A DNA stretch of 64,000 nt from Trichopria drosophilae (lineage: Eukaryota; Arthropoda; Insecta; Hymenoptera; Diapriidae): contig CM059584.1 in assembly GCA_030407085.1 (NCBI GenBank), positions 89,082,001-89,146,000 on the forward strand. Reading direction: 5' to 3'. A program made the translations under genes and the position numbers. Positions 44,617 through 54,776 of the stretch are shown here, piece after piece. The notes under the pieces were generated by a model. It ran no database searches and had not been told where the DNA came from. It worked only from the letters and a program-made list of their open reading frames with translations. The stretch's first letter is position 1, and the number at the start of each line of letters is the position of its first letter.

Positions 44617-45590
44617 ATATATATAATACAATACATTATCGTTATTACTGTTAATTGTTATTAATATTAATTGTTACAATACAATTAATAATTTGAACAA
44701 ATTTTAATGAATTTAAATTATCATTCGCATTCGCGTTTACGGGTACATTTTCAATTACATTACTATTTTAGATAGAATTAACCTAAAACTATCTTTTTCC
44801 ATACTGAAGAACAGCAATTGAAAAGTAAAACAAATGAAAGTTTTGACAGGTACACTCTACAGAGTATACATATATGTCTATATACCTATGGAGCTACTTT
44901 ACCGCACGCAAAAATTCTTTACCGCACGCTAAATTATAAGATCAGTAAACTGTGGGAAATGAAAATACGTGCGCGAAATCAAATTTTGCGCACTATAATA
45001 GGAAAAGGTTATTTTCTTATCATCAGACGAATGAAGCAGAATTCCCTCGTTGAAAAAATGCGAGAACTCCACCTCTGGCGTTTCATCCCGATCTGCACCT
45101 ACTAGAATCATCAGCAAGGCTTGTTGGTGCAGATCTGCCTTGTACGCCGCTTACTAGTCTTCACGGTGGAAAATCTTTTATACAGAATAGGAAGGACCTC
45201 GCTAGATGCGAAAATCCAATCCCCGTACTTAAGACATCTGTCGACGCTCTACCAAGTGTGCATGACAAAGAATCACTCACTCGACAAGGTAGACCGTGAT
45301 ATTATCGTCTGATGATAAACAGATGTTACCGATAACCTTTTCAATTGTTAATTCTGCTTATGACCACTGATTGCTTAACCACTGATACTGATTATGTATA
45401 TCAATCGATGTAAGTGTTTGTTTTTTCATTTTTTTTGTATTATCCGTTTATAATTTATTGTTTGCGCGATATAGTTGTATTTTTATTTTTTATTTCTTTT
45501 ATAGATAATAAATTTTTGAAGATGGCCAACATCATGGCCGAAACGTCAAATTAACGCTTTTTATTTCGTAATTGTCTACTGGCCGTTCAA
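44617..45590 (+). mobile_element. Possible Penelope-like insertion (no RT seen)
   Basis: This AT-rich block separates the two parts of a LINE remnant. It ends with a hammerhead-like motif of the type reported for Penelope-like elements (45516-45547). Open frames at 44818-45105 and 45121-45312 have no motif I recognise, and no RT or GIY-YIG nuclease motif was found, so it is at best a 5'-truncated or non-autonomous copy. Confidence 0.35.
45516..45547 (+). ncRNA. Penelope-type hammerhead-like motif (diverged)
   Basis: TTGAAGAT (45516-45523), GGCC (45524-45527), loop, GGCC (45536-45539), GAAACGTC (45540-45547). Compared with the core CUGANGA...GAAA, the first C is replaced by T. The GGCC/GGCC pairing and the GAAACGTC end are as in short type-I hammerheads of Penelope-like elements. 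Probably inactive as written. Confidence 0.45.
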
Positions 45591-45639
45591 CCAAGACTTC
45601 CCAAATATATTTCATTCACAAGCGGTCAAGAAATGAATA

Positions 45640-46066
45640 TGCATATGCAAACTAATATTACTAATTCTGAGTCATGTCTCCATGAGCAAGTCTGAATTCA
45701 TTCGCGTTCACTGCTACCAGACTATGGAACTCGCTTCCCTCACATATAAAAAATCACCTATCCCATCTGCGTTTATGTCATCTTTCTTTAATTTACTCAT
45801 CTCATTCGATGCATCCGACTAAAACACATCGTTACTTCATATTCACTCATAAGTCGGTCATTTTCAATCCACTAAATTGAAGCGTAAATTTAATGTAGAT
45901 TATTAGCGGCATTGTAATCCTGCATAGACTGTTCTATATTGGTTTTTACTGTACTCTTACATTTTCATTTTCTTTATTCTCTTACTATTATTTACTTGCG
46001 ACGTATCTTATATAGAGATTATTGTCCGTATCCTTCCAAGACCAAATAAACAAATAAATACCAATA
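45640..46066 (+). pseudogene. LINE 3' end (C-terminus of ORF2 and tail)
   Basis: Codons for FTATRLWNSLPSHIKNHLSH-type residues (about 45710-45770) match the conserved terminal RLWNSLP motif of CR1/Jockey-like ORF2. They are followed by a 3' UTR and a simple ATAAACAAATAAATACC tail at 46045-46066. Confidence 0.6.
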
Positions 46067-47342
46067 CAAAATATACGAACGTACCATGCATATTCTGTAA
46101 GGGGATTATTTCGATGATAAACACCGAAGGTAAATTGAGAAAGAACAAAGAATTTTCTTATTCATTAAAGTACAGTTTAAAGGGTAAACTTTCTGGCAAC
46201 ATGAGCATCCGAAATTACTTTCTTTTAACGCTGTGTTTATTAATAAAATTGATATATTTGACAATTATTAGGGAAACAAATTTAAAGAAAACATAGATGC
46301 TGTGGAGGAATGGTCTAAAAACCACAATCTTGAATTCCAGAGGCATATTCTATTTGTTAAAACCTGCATCTACAACATGTGGACCGGTGAACGCCGACAT
46401 TGGTGAAATACCAGTACAATTCGAAAATTGCACTTTTAAAGTTGACCATAAGGTTTTTTGAGTTTTTCGGTAACTTCCTAAAATAATTCCAGATTCCTTA
46501 AATTAACAATTCAAAATAAAATACTATTTCGCGTTTGAGGCAGTAAAAAGAATATTGTGATCGGCTGGTCGCGGTCAGCAGGTACTGGACCCCCTGTAAA
46601 CAGTTCGGTAAAGAACGTGCAGACTCGAATAATGCGACGAATACCACGAGTCATGGTAGCCATAGATTATCTATGTGGAGACACCGGGTAAGGAATCTGA
46701 CGGTAAAACAGATTCCTGTAAAAGAGTATCTTCTTGTTCGTTTACATTAAAACGTTGGTGGAATATCTGTTGTAACAAATCAGACCAGTTGATATATCTT
46801 AAGGGGACCCTAGTACTAGCGGTAGCACTGTCATTTTGAAAAATTGCTCAATTCGCCAATTCCCAACGAATTTTAACGAATTTCTTTTAAATGTTCAGGA
46901 AACTTTCTGATACAAAGTATTGCACGGAGAGAAAAGTTAGGTATTTTCTGCTAGGCACGGTAATTTTTGCGGTATTATCTCCGGCAGTCTACATACTGCA
47001 GAAATTACAGGAGTCTACTATAAAGGATACAGGATGGCTTAATGTAGAACTCGGCTTATATGAATATGGTAAAATATATAGAATTATTCAACAGAATCTA
47101 CAGAACTTATTAAAGAGAAAATTAGCGAATTCTTTAAAAACTTCCGTTCAGTATTATAATTTTAGGTTACATGCATCGCATAGGTATTGCTAGGAATTAT
47201 TAAAGTAATTTTACAGTATACAGAAACAATGTAAACTGAAATACCAGTGATAATCGTAGATTATTTCAAATAATTATTGCTAATAACAAATTAGTATAAA
47301 AAATGAATTGTTAGGAAGAACTAATAGCTATTATTATTTGAA
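46067..47342. other. Spacer without recognisable genes
   Basis: About 1.3 kb. The open frame at 46891-47193 (MFRKLSDTKYCTERKVRYFL) has a hydrophobic stretch but no recognised family. Probably unassigned repeat or host non-coding DNA. Confidence 0.35.
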
Positions 47343-47540
47343 ATGTGGTATGTAGGGGGTTTCGAGGTCACTGATTACGAATCCGATGTCAGATTTTCAA
47401 AATGCAAAATGACGGATCCACTATGGTCGACCAAAATGTCCGCCGGACACATGATTCGTAATCTGCGATCTCAAGAACCCTTATATATCAAATTAAAAAA
47501 AAACTCACTGAAAAAATGCGTGACTGAAAGGGTTAAGTGG
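47343..47540 (+). mobile_element. Truncated piggyBac-type MITE end with ATGACGGATCC unit
   Basis: One diverged 120-bp unit (GGTCACTGATTACGAATCC, CAAAATGCAAAATGACGGATCC) is followed by GCGTGACTGAAAGGGTTAA. The AAAGGG-TTAA end is shared with other MITEs in this window. Confidence 0.55.
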
Positions 47541-48249
47541 GGAAGTAAAAGTGAGTTTCAGAAATGACCTTTTTGAAAGAATTTTGTATGTATTACATGT
47601 TTATCAATTAATAAAACACAGCATTCTTAAAAGTTTTAATGATTAATATTGATTAAAACTAGGAAGATAGGGAGAAATGTGAGAGGTTTGTATATTGGAA
47701 ATTATACGTATTTATTTATTTATTTATTTATTGCAAAATTTATTTACAATACATATCTCAATGTAATATGAAGTGATCCATTACAATGTAATAATATACC
47801 GGGATGAATGTCCGGAATTTCATTGGCATTTTTTAAAATATTTCTATCGCATTTTTGTACACAATACGCAAAACAATGTTCATTAAAATAAATACTCGTG
47901 AAGGGTTCCAAAAGTAAAAATATTTGTTGACTTTTGATAAAGATATCGAGAACTTTTCCAAAGGTCAGGTGATCATTCTCACCCATTTCAGTAATAAAAA
48001 TCATATCTTTGGCATACGGAATTTCGTCATTTTGAACGCCATTAGTTGAAATAACATTAATATTTTCTGGACAATTCGGAAAATAAATTTTTGCGCTGTT
48101 GATTAATTTGTGAAGAGGACTGAAATTGTAAATTATTATATTTAATGCCGTTATTTAATTTAAAAAATGCTATCCGTAGTTGACTTGCTATTGCTATTGT
48201 TTTTGTAATGTTTATTTTATTACAACTATTAACTCCAGTCAATTTTAAT
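47541..48249. other. Left flank of gypsy element 2, no gene
   Basis: Contains a TTTA simple repeat at 47710-47735 and a minus-strand frame (48004-47744) without motifs. No match to the 269-bp LTR at 53579-53847 was found here, so the 3' LTR of element 2 is missing or too diverged to recognise. Confidence 0.45.
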
Positions 48250-48273
48250 TGTCGTGCGTGCATGCGTGCGTGA

Positions 48274-48345
48274 GCGCGCGCGCGCGCGCGCGTGTGTGTG
48301 TGTATGTGTGTGTGTGTGTGTGTGTGCGCGTGTGTGTGTGTGTAT
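48274..48345. repeat. (CG)n/(TG)n microsatellite
   Basis: A GCGC run followed by a GT run with single interruptions (GTATGT, GCGCGT), at the inner left edge of gypsy element 2. Confidence 0.95.
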
Positions 48346-48980
48346 TATGGTTCCGTCCAGTCTATTAAGTCCGTTTCTATTTCTTTCTGTTCTGTCTTGT
48401 CTAGTTTTATTTTAAAAAAGTCTATGTCTTCTTCTGCTGTTGTGTTGTGCATTTCTTTTTGTGTATTTGTATTTGTGAAAATTTCTTTTATTTCTTCGTA
48501 GTTTTTGTTTGTCTTTTGTTCGTCTTCGTCAATGTCTGTGTCCATAAGTTTGAAATATGGTTCCGTGTTGTATAATTGTCTTTGTCTGGTATCGCTGTGT
48601 TTTTGTTCTTTTTTGGTTGGTCTTTGTGTTTTATATATGTTGCAGTGTATGCAGTTTTCCGGATATCCTTCGTGTAGTTTGTTTAGTTTTTCTGGTGTTA
48701 GTTTTTTGTGTGTTGTTGTTATTTTCTGTGTAAATTGTTGTTGTGTTGATTTTTTTTTTGTATTTTGTTGCTATATTTGTTTTTGTGTGTTTGTATATAG
48801 TGTGGCGTTTGGTGGGCCTCTTGGTGTAGGCAGTAGGCCTGGTCTTTCAAACTTTGGATAAAGGTCCGCGTTAGGTGGTATCGCCGGGGTTGGTAATAGT
48901 CCTTTTCTTTGCGTTTCCATTTTTATCCTGTAATGAAAGTTATTTATGTTAGGTATGGTTTGAGGTCTTTTATTGCCCAT
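48345..48980 (-). pseudogene. 3' ORF region of gypsy element 2 (function unknown)
   Basis: Downstream of integrase, minus-strand frames encode LLPTPAIPPNADLYPKFERP and GLLPTPRGPPNATLYTNTQ in tandem (48980-48771). A frame shift or two later comes a CIHCNIYKTQRPTKK piece, then an acidic tail (48545-48345: MDTDIDEDEQKTNKNYEEIK). No signal peptide or glycoprotein features, so I do not call it env. The LLPTPxxxPNxxLY peptide also ends the protease ORF of the same element. Confidence 0.4.
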
Positions 48981-49020
48981 TGCCCTATGTTTTTCCCCGT
49001 TTCTGTTTTTAGTATGTATG

Positions 49021-50060
49021 TTATTGGTGTTTTTGTTTTATTATGTATGGTCCTGAGTATGGTTTGTTTAATTTAGCTGACGTGTAGTTTGCTGCTGATG
49101 ATAGTGTATAGTCTTTCTTTAATACTTTGTCTCCTATTTTGAATTGTATTTCTCTGTGTCGTAAATTGTAGTTGTGTAGTTGTTTGTTTTGTACTTGTTG
49201 TATGTTTTTATGTATTTCATCTCTGTATGAGTTTGTTATTTTTAATCTGTCTATCCAGTCTTGTGGTGCGTTAGGTATTATTCGTGTGGTTTTCTCTATT
49301 TGGTTTCTTGTTGAGTGTATTGGTTGTAATTCTCTTCCTAAGTTCAGGAATGCTGTTGTGTATTGTGTTGATGTGTGAAAAGATGTATTTAGTGCGAATT
49401 GGTAGTCGTGTATGTTTATGTCCCAATCTCTGTGATTTTGTTCTAGATATGCTTGTATCATTGTTTTTATTGTTCGGTTTGTTCTTTCTGTTGGGTTTGC
49501 TTGTGGGTGATAAAGTGGTGTTGTATCGTGTTTTATTCCTAGTTGTTGTGTTATGTTTTTTATGATTTTGTGAATGTATGGTTTTCCGTTGTCTGATAGT
49601 ATTGTTTTGGGTGTGCCCCATCTCATTATTATGTGTGTTAATAACGTGTCTTTTATTGTTTGTGCATAAGCTTTTTTTATTGGTATTAGTTCTACCCATT
49701 TAGTTGCTATATCTTGAAATACCAGTAAGTATTGATTACGTTTTTTTGATAATGGTTCTGGTCCCATTATATCTGTTGTTATTGTTGTCCATGGTTCTCC
49801 TATTTGTCTGTTTGTCATGTGTCCGGCTGGTCGTTGTTGTATTATTTTACCTTCTGGCATATGTCGCAGTGTTTTATGTATTTTACTACGTCTTTGTATA
49901 GTCCTGGCCAGTAATATGATTTTGCTATTTTTTTGTATGTTTTTTTTATTCCCATGTGTCCGGCTTGTGTGTCGTCGTGGTTTTCTTGCAGTAATTTTTT
50001 GTGTTGTGAGTCTGGTATTACTAATTTCCATGGGTTTGGGTCTGGTCTAATGTTGCTGTG
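49021..50060 (-). pseudogene. Ty3/gypsy element 2 integrase
   Basis: The main open frame is 50031-49021 (336 aa). It carries the catalytic core: TTDIMGPEPLSKKRNQYLLV (first Asp), TILSDNGKPY (second Asp) and HPQANPTERTNRTIKTMI (Glu), then IGDKVLKKDYTLSSAANYTS. The zinc-binding HHCC domain is upstream in another frame (NHDDTQAGHMGIKKTY, KHCDICQK), so a frameshift near 49850 separates the two halves. Most residues look conserved, so decay is recent or only a few indels. Confidence 0.9.
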
Positions 50061-50223
50061 TAGTGGGTCTGGTATGTATCTGTATAGTTGTTCGTTTTCT
50101 AATTTCCATTCTGGGTATAGGTCTTCATTTTTTTGTACTGTTATTTTTTGTTTGTTGTACCAATTGTCTGTTTGTCTCTCTGACAGCGGTGATAGGAGTT
50201 CTGTGTGTTTTGTGTTATGTGTT

Positions 50224-51600
50224 TCATATTTGCGCGAGAGTGCGTCTGGTATATAGTTTAGTGTTCCTTTTCTGTACTTTATTTCGTAATCGTATTCGAG
50301 TAATTCTAGTCCCCATCTTGCTAGTCTGCCTGTTGGATTTTTTAAATTGTGTAGCCATTTTAATGATTCGTGGTCTGTGTATATCTTGAAGTGATATCCT
50401 TCTATATATTGCCTGAATTTCTTTATTGCTCAGACAACTCCTCAGCATTCTTTTTCGGGTGCTGAGTTTTTTTTTCTTGATGTGTGAGTGCCCTACTTAT
50501 GTAAGCTATTGCGTGTTCTTTTTTTTCTACTATTTGTAATAATACTGCTTCTAATCCTGTGTCACTTGCATCTGTACTTATATGGAATGGTTTTGTAAAA
50601 TTTGGTCGCATTAGTGTTGGTGAAGATGTGAGTCTGTGTTTTATGTAATTAAATGCGTGTTGTTGTTCTTGTCCCCATTGTAGTTTTGTGTTATTTTTTA
50701 ATAGTCGTGTTATTGGTTCTGTTATTTGTGCAAAATTAGGTATAAATTGTCTGTACCATGATGCCATTCCTAACAGTCTGCGTATTTGTTTTAGTGTTTT
50801 GGGGATTGGGTAGTTATGTATTGTCTCTTTTTTTTCTGGATTAATCTGTAATCCATGTTTATTTACTATGTAACCTAAGTATTCTACTTGGCTTACGCCA
50901 AATTCACATTTTTCCGTGTTTAGAATTAAACCTCCATCTTTTATTGTATTTAGTGTTTTTGTTAGTAATTGTTTGTGTTCTTCAAATGTTTCTGATACAA
51001 TTATAATGTCGTCTAAGTATGCAAATATGTGAGGATTTTCGTCGTCTCCTATTATTTTGTCTAGTAATCTTTGGAATGTGGCTGGTGCGTTTGTTAATCC
51101 GTATGGCATTCGTTTGAATTGGTAAAGTCCTTTTCCTGGTACTATGAAAGCGGTTAGGTGTTTGCTATTGTTTTCTAGTGGGATCTGGTAGTATGCTTGG
51201 CTTAGGTCTAGTTTCGATATTATTTTTGCTGTTGGTAATGTTTTTAGTATGGAGTCCATTTTTGGTAGTGGGTAAGCGTCTTTTTTGTTACTGAATTTAA
51301 TTTTCTAAAATCTAAACAAAATCTGTACATACCATTTTGTTTTTTTATCATTATTGGGCTTGACCAATCGCTTTTTGATGGTTCAATGATTCCATCTCTT
51401 AGCATTTCCTCTACTTGTTCATGTATTTTTTTGTTAATGATTGGTGATACTGTGTACGCCCGTTGTTTTATTGGTCTGTGATTTTGTACGTCAATTGTGT
51501 GTTCTGTCAGTCTGGTTAGTCCTATTTTTTTATATTTTGTTAATTTGTGTACTATTGCTTGGATTTCGTGTTGTTGTATTGGTGTAAGTTCTATCAGTCC
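50224..51600 (-). pseudogene. Ty3/gypsy element 2 reverse transcriptase and RNase H
   Basis: RT starts near 51600 (GLIELTPIQQHEIQ). Key parts are DGIIEPSKSDWSSPIMIKK and MYRFCLDFRKLNSVTKK. A frame break at about 51290 follows, and then 51259-50423 (278 aa) carries the catalytic FAYLDDIIIVS, EYLGYIVNKHG and RRLLGMASWYRQFIPNF. RNase H begins ISTDASDTGLEAVLLQ, AYISRAL, and continues in shifted frames (50448-50224) with the YTDHESLKWL and PDALSRK equivalents. At least two frameshifts. Confidence 0.9.
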
Positions 51601-52133
51601 TGTTTGCGTTTTTGTGTTTTTTCTTGTATACTGTATAGTGTTCTGTTTGGTAGTGTGTCTGGTGTTGGTAATAAAGGTTTTTTTTTGTATATATGTGTTT
51701 GTTCTTCGTTTTTCATCGGTTGAATGTTTGTCGGTGTTTCTTTAAAGAACCATGTTTCCTGTTCATAGTCTGGTATTATTTTTGCTTTTTTTATGTAGTC
51801 TATTCCTAGAATGCATTCTATTTTTATGTCCGGTGCTATTCTTATGTTTGTGTTGAGTGTTTTATTTTTTAATGTAATTGGTAGTTCTACTATTCCTATA
51901 ATTTCTATGTTAGTGTCGTTTGCTAATTGTACTTTAATATCGTTGTTTATAATTTTAATTTTGTCTTGTATTTTGTTTCCTAATTTTTGTATGCCTGTCT
52001 GTCCTATGTATGTGTTTGTTGCGCCTGGGTCAACTAATGCAGTAATTTGAGTGTTATCTATTTTAATTTGTGTGTACCAACGAGTGTCGTTTTCTATTTC
52101 TGAAGCTAAATTGACCCCATCTTTTATCCTCAA
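51594..52133 (-). CDS. Ty3/gypsy element 2 aspartic protease ORF
   Basis: 179 aa, uninterrupted. ALVDPGATNTYIGQTG holds the active-site Asp (about residue 35). The usual D-S/T-G is D-P-G here, which is unusual and may impair activity. ILGIDYIKKAKII is the flap-distal hydrophobic-hydrophobic-Gly motif. The C-terminal tail ends with YKKKPLLPTPDTLPNRTLYS, a peptide related to the tandem copies 3' of integrase. It would process Gag-Pol. Confidence 0.8.
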   Translation of the reverse strand: MRIKDGVNLASEIENDTRWYTQIKIDNTQITALVDPGATNTYIGQTGIQKLGNKIQDKIKIINNDIKVQLANDTNIEIIGIVELPITLKNKTLNTNIRIAPDIKIECILGIDYIKKAKIIPDYEQETWFFKETPTNIQPMKNEEQTHIYKKKPLLPTPDTLPNRTLYSIQEKTQKRKQD

Positions 52134-53227
52134 TTCCGGTTTCCCTGTTCCTTGTTTTTAGCGAACTGTTTGTATGATTGTTGTTTTGGGCATTCTCGTT
52201 TGTAGTGTCCTCGTTGTCCGCACTTGTAGCACTGTTGTACTGTATTTTGTGTTTTTTCTTTTTCTGTCTGTTGTCTGTAATTTTTGTAAGTTGAGTAATT
52301 CTTTGAATGTGTGTATTTCATAACGTTTGATGTGGTATTGGTATTCTTGTCTTAAGTGTTCGTATGTTTTATCTAATTGCTTTTCTAGTGTGTATGGTGG
52401 GTGTAATTGCTTTAATAATGTCCTGTAGTGTAATATCAAATCTATTATTTTTTTCGGTTGGTTTTTGAAATTTCTCTTCTAATTGTTTTTTTATATTAGT
52501 TCTATATGATTTATTTTGAAATGTCTCTAATAATGTCTCTGTAAATTGTTCCCAGTTATTCCATTCGTTTTTATTTAATTTATACCAGTTGTATGCATTT
52601 CCTGATAATAATATTGGTATTGTTTTGCATAATTCGTCATTTGATAAATTATATCCGTTTTGCAGTTCTGTTAGTCTTTCTAAGAAGTCGCATATGTTTT
52701 CATTTTCCTTTCCTTCAAATTTTAATTGCCGATTTTGTACCACTTCCATAGGTGTTTTTTTTTGTATAGATTTGCCATAGAATGAAGTTTTGATTTTGTC
52801 TGTGCATATTTTGATGTTGTGTATATGTGTTTTCTCTTTCTGTGTTTTTTTTTCTGTGGTTCTGTTCTTGTCTGTGTGGTGTATTATTTTCCTCTTCTAT
52901 TTGGTCATAGTTTTGTGTTTGTCGTAAAGCGTATGCGTTGTTTCTTTGTAAATGTGTGTTCCTACCGTCTTCTGAATATTCGTCCAATAGGTTTCGTACT
53001 CTTATATTTGGCATAATGTGCTGTGATTGTTGATTTTGATTATTTATTGGTGTGCCTTGTCTGTTTGTGTTTGTATGTAGTTCTTTATTTAGTTCTTCTA
53101 TTGTCATGTCTAATAATGATTTGTTGATGTTATCGTCTGAATTGTTTTTATCTGTTTGCGTCTCTTCTATGTTTATGTTTATCGTCGCGCCTGCTCTTGC
53201 TGGCGTGAATGCCGGGGTTTGTAGCAT
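52130..53227 (-). pseudogene. Ty3/gypsy element 2 Gag
   Basis: N-terminal piece 53227-52715 (Asn/Gln-rich, MLQTPAFTPARAGATININI). Then 52749-52369 with the capsid-like LKFEGKENENICDFLERL and NEWNNWEQFTETLLETFQNK, then 52439-52158 continuing in another frame. 52321-52130 holds a CCHC zinc knuckle, CYKCGQRGHYKREC. Two or three frameshifts. The Asn/Gln/Lys richness follows from the A-rich coding strand. Confidence 0.8.
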
Positions 53228-53564
53228 GTTTACAGCTCTATTTAATATATTATTTTTTTGTAATTGAAAATAATATTTTTGTATGTTTTTTTTTTGTAAT
53301 AAGTGTTCTTGTCTCTAATGTTTTTGAGTTTGGTGTGTAATAGTAAGTTGTGTAATTGTGTTGTGTGGTATGTTTGATTCCATTTTGTGTCTTTATGTTG
53401 TATGTATTGTATGTTTTATATATAATCTATTCTATTCGTTTTGTGTAATGTATTATTGTACGTTGTATGTGAATGTTGATATGTGATATGTTTGGTTAGT
53501 CGTGTAATGTGTATGTATGTGTCGCAATTTTCGTTTTACTAATGTTTAATTTATGTCAGTTTTT

Positions 53565-53577
53565 CACGTTGGCGCCA
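53565..53577 (-). other. Primer binding site of gypsy element 2
   Basis: On the minus strand TGGCGCCAACGTG begins one base inside the LTR edge. TGGCGCC-type sites are typical of Ty3/gypsy and retroviral tRNA primers. Confidence 0.75.
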
Positions 53578-53578
53578 T

Positions 53579-53787
53579 TGTAACGAGACTAGGGCCTCAG
53601 TAAAAAGACACAACAAGTAATGTTTGAAAAGAATTTTATTAAGGATAGGTCCACTTACAGATGAACTGAATCTATTCGAATTTCCCACTGGGCATTTTAT
53701 TAATAATTGCACTGAACTTGCGATTCGATCGCTCACACAATAATAACTAACTCTACTTCTAGGGCCGCATTGCAGGACGCATCGCCC

Positions 53788-53832
<45 letters not shown>

Positions 53833-53847
53833 TAATGGTCCGTTACA
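53579..53847 (-). repeat. 5' LTR of gypsy element 2 (269 bp)
   Basis: Begins TGTAACGAGAC and ends GGTCCGTTACA on the plus strand, giving TG...CA ends with a 7-bp inverted TGTAACG/CGTTACA. It contains a (CT)n tract at 53792-53829. It is next to the PBS and abuts a LINE RT frame at 53848, so the element inserted into that LINE. Confidence 0.85.
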
Positions 53848-54776
53848 ACGGTTCTGTATTAGATTCTCCGATTCCTATGGACGAGCTCACAGATGACATA
53901 AGGATGTTGAAGGTTGGAAAGGCCATAGATCCCGACGAGTTGCCAGCTGAGCTTTTTAAGATAATTCAAGACACTGAGCTTTCCCACCTTCTGCATCTTT
54001 TTAATAGAATTCTCCTTTCTGAGGCCTTCCCCAAAGGTTGGGTTCAATCACTGCTATTTCCTTTGTATAAAAAAAGGCACGCGAGATGAGCTAGCAAATT
54101 ATAGATTAATTGCAATAACGAGCGTGGTCACTAAGATTTTATCACAGATTCTTTGTAAGCGCCTGTCCGAGTGGGCTTCGCAAAGAAGCTTGCTACCCGA
54201 GGAGCAGGCGAGGTGAGAGGAGTACTGAAGATAACATCTTTGCTCTCCTTGCCACTATCCATGAATTAGAGAGCCTTTGATTCAGTTCCATATTCGCTCC
54301 TCTGGCGAAAGCTTCTTGGCTTCGGTGTCAGTGCCAAATTTTTAAGAATACTCTCTGCCATGTACCACTCGGCCACGGCGCGCCTGGCGACGGGAGTTTC
54401 TGCGACGCCAGAGTTTAGTGTTACAAAAGGAGTCCTCCAGGCTGAAATTCTCAGCCCTCTGCTTTTTATATTGTATATTTCGGACATTGCGGCATTCTTC
54501 CGGGAGAGAGGCGCGCGTGGAATGGATGTTTCGCGCGCTCAGGACCTGATGTTGCTTCTCTACGCCGATGACCTGACCGTTTTTTCATACTCACCGGCAA
54601 ATCTCCGAAGGAAATTGATTATTCTCTCGGAGTTCTGCGATCAAAACCAGCTCGCGGTTAACATCAATAAAACAAAAATAGTGTGCTTTAGAAGGGCCGG
54701 TCAGCTCGATTCGTACTCCAGATCTTTCTGGTACAGAGACAGCCCGGTCAAGGTGGTGAGCGGTTATCGGTACTTG
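53848..54776 (+). pseudogene. LINE reverse transcriptase, 5' part
   Basis: DELTDDIRMLKVGKAIDPDE, LPAELFKIIQDTELSHLLHL and NRILLSEAFPKGW are followed by frame breaks at 54090-54270. Then come RAFDSVPYSLLWRKLLGFGV, VLQAEILSPLLFILYISDI and the catalytic LLYADDLTVFSYS (about 54560), INKTKIVCFRRAG and SGYRYL. The last motif is cut by a foldback element at 54777, and the reading resumes at 57727. The 5' half (endonuclease) is absent, probably removed with the gypsy insertion. Confidence 0.8.

Noticed and set aside
48345..48980. An env gene for gypsy element 2
   Set aside because: No signal peptide, transmembrane segment or furin-like site; the frames are short, charged or Pro-rich repeats.
48505..50389. 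Several plus-strand frames rich in Cys, Phe, Val and Leu that look like membrane proteins
   Set aside because: They are antisense shadows of the A/C-rich gag-pol of gypsy element 2; the minus-strand frames carry real RT and integrase motifs.
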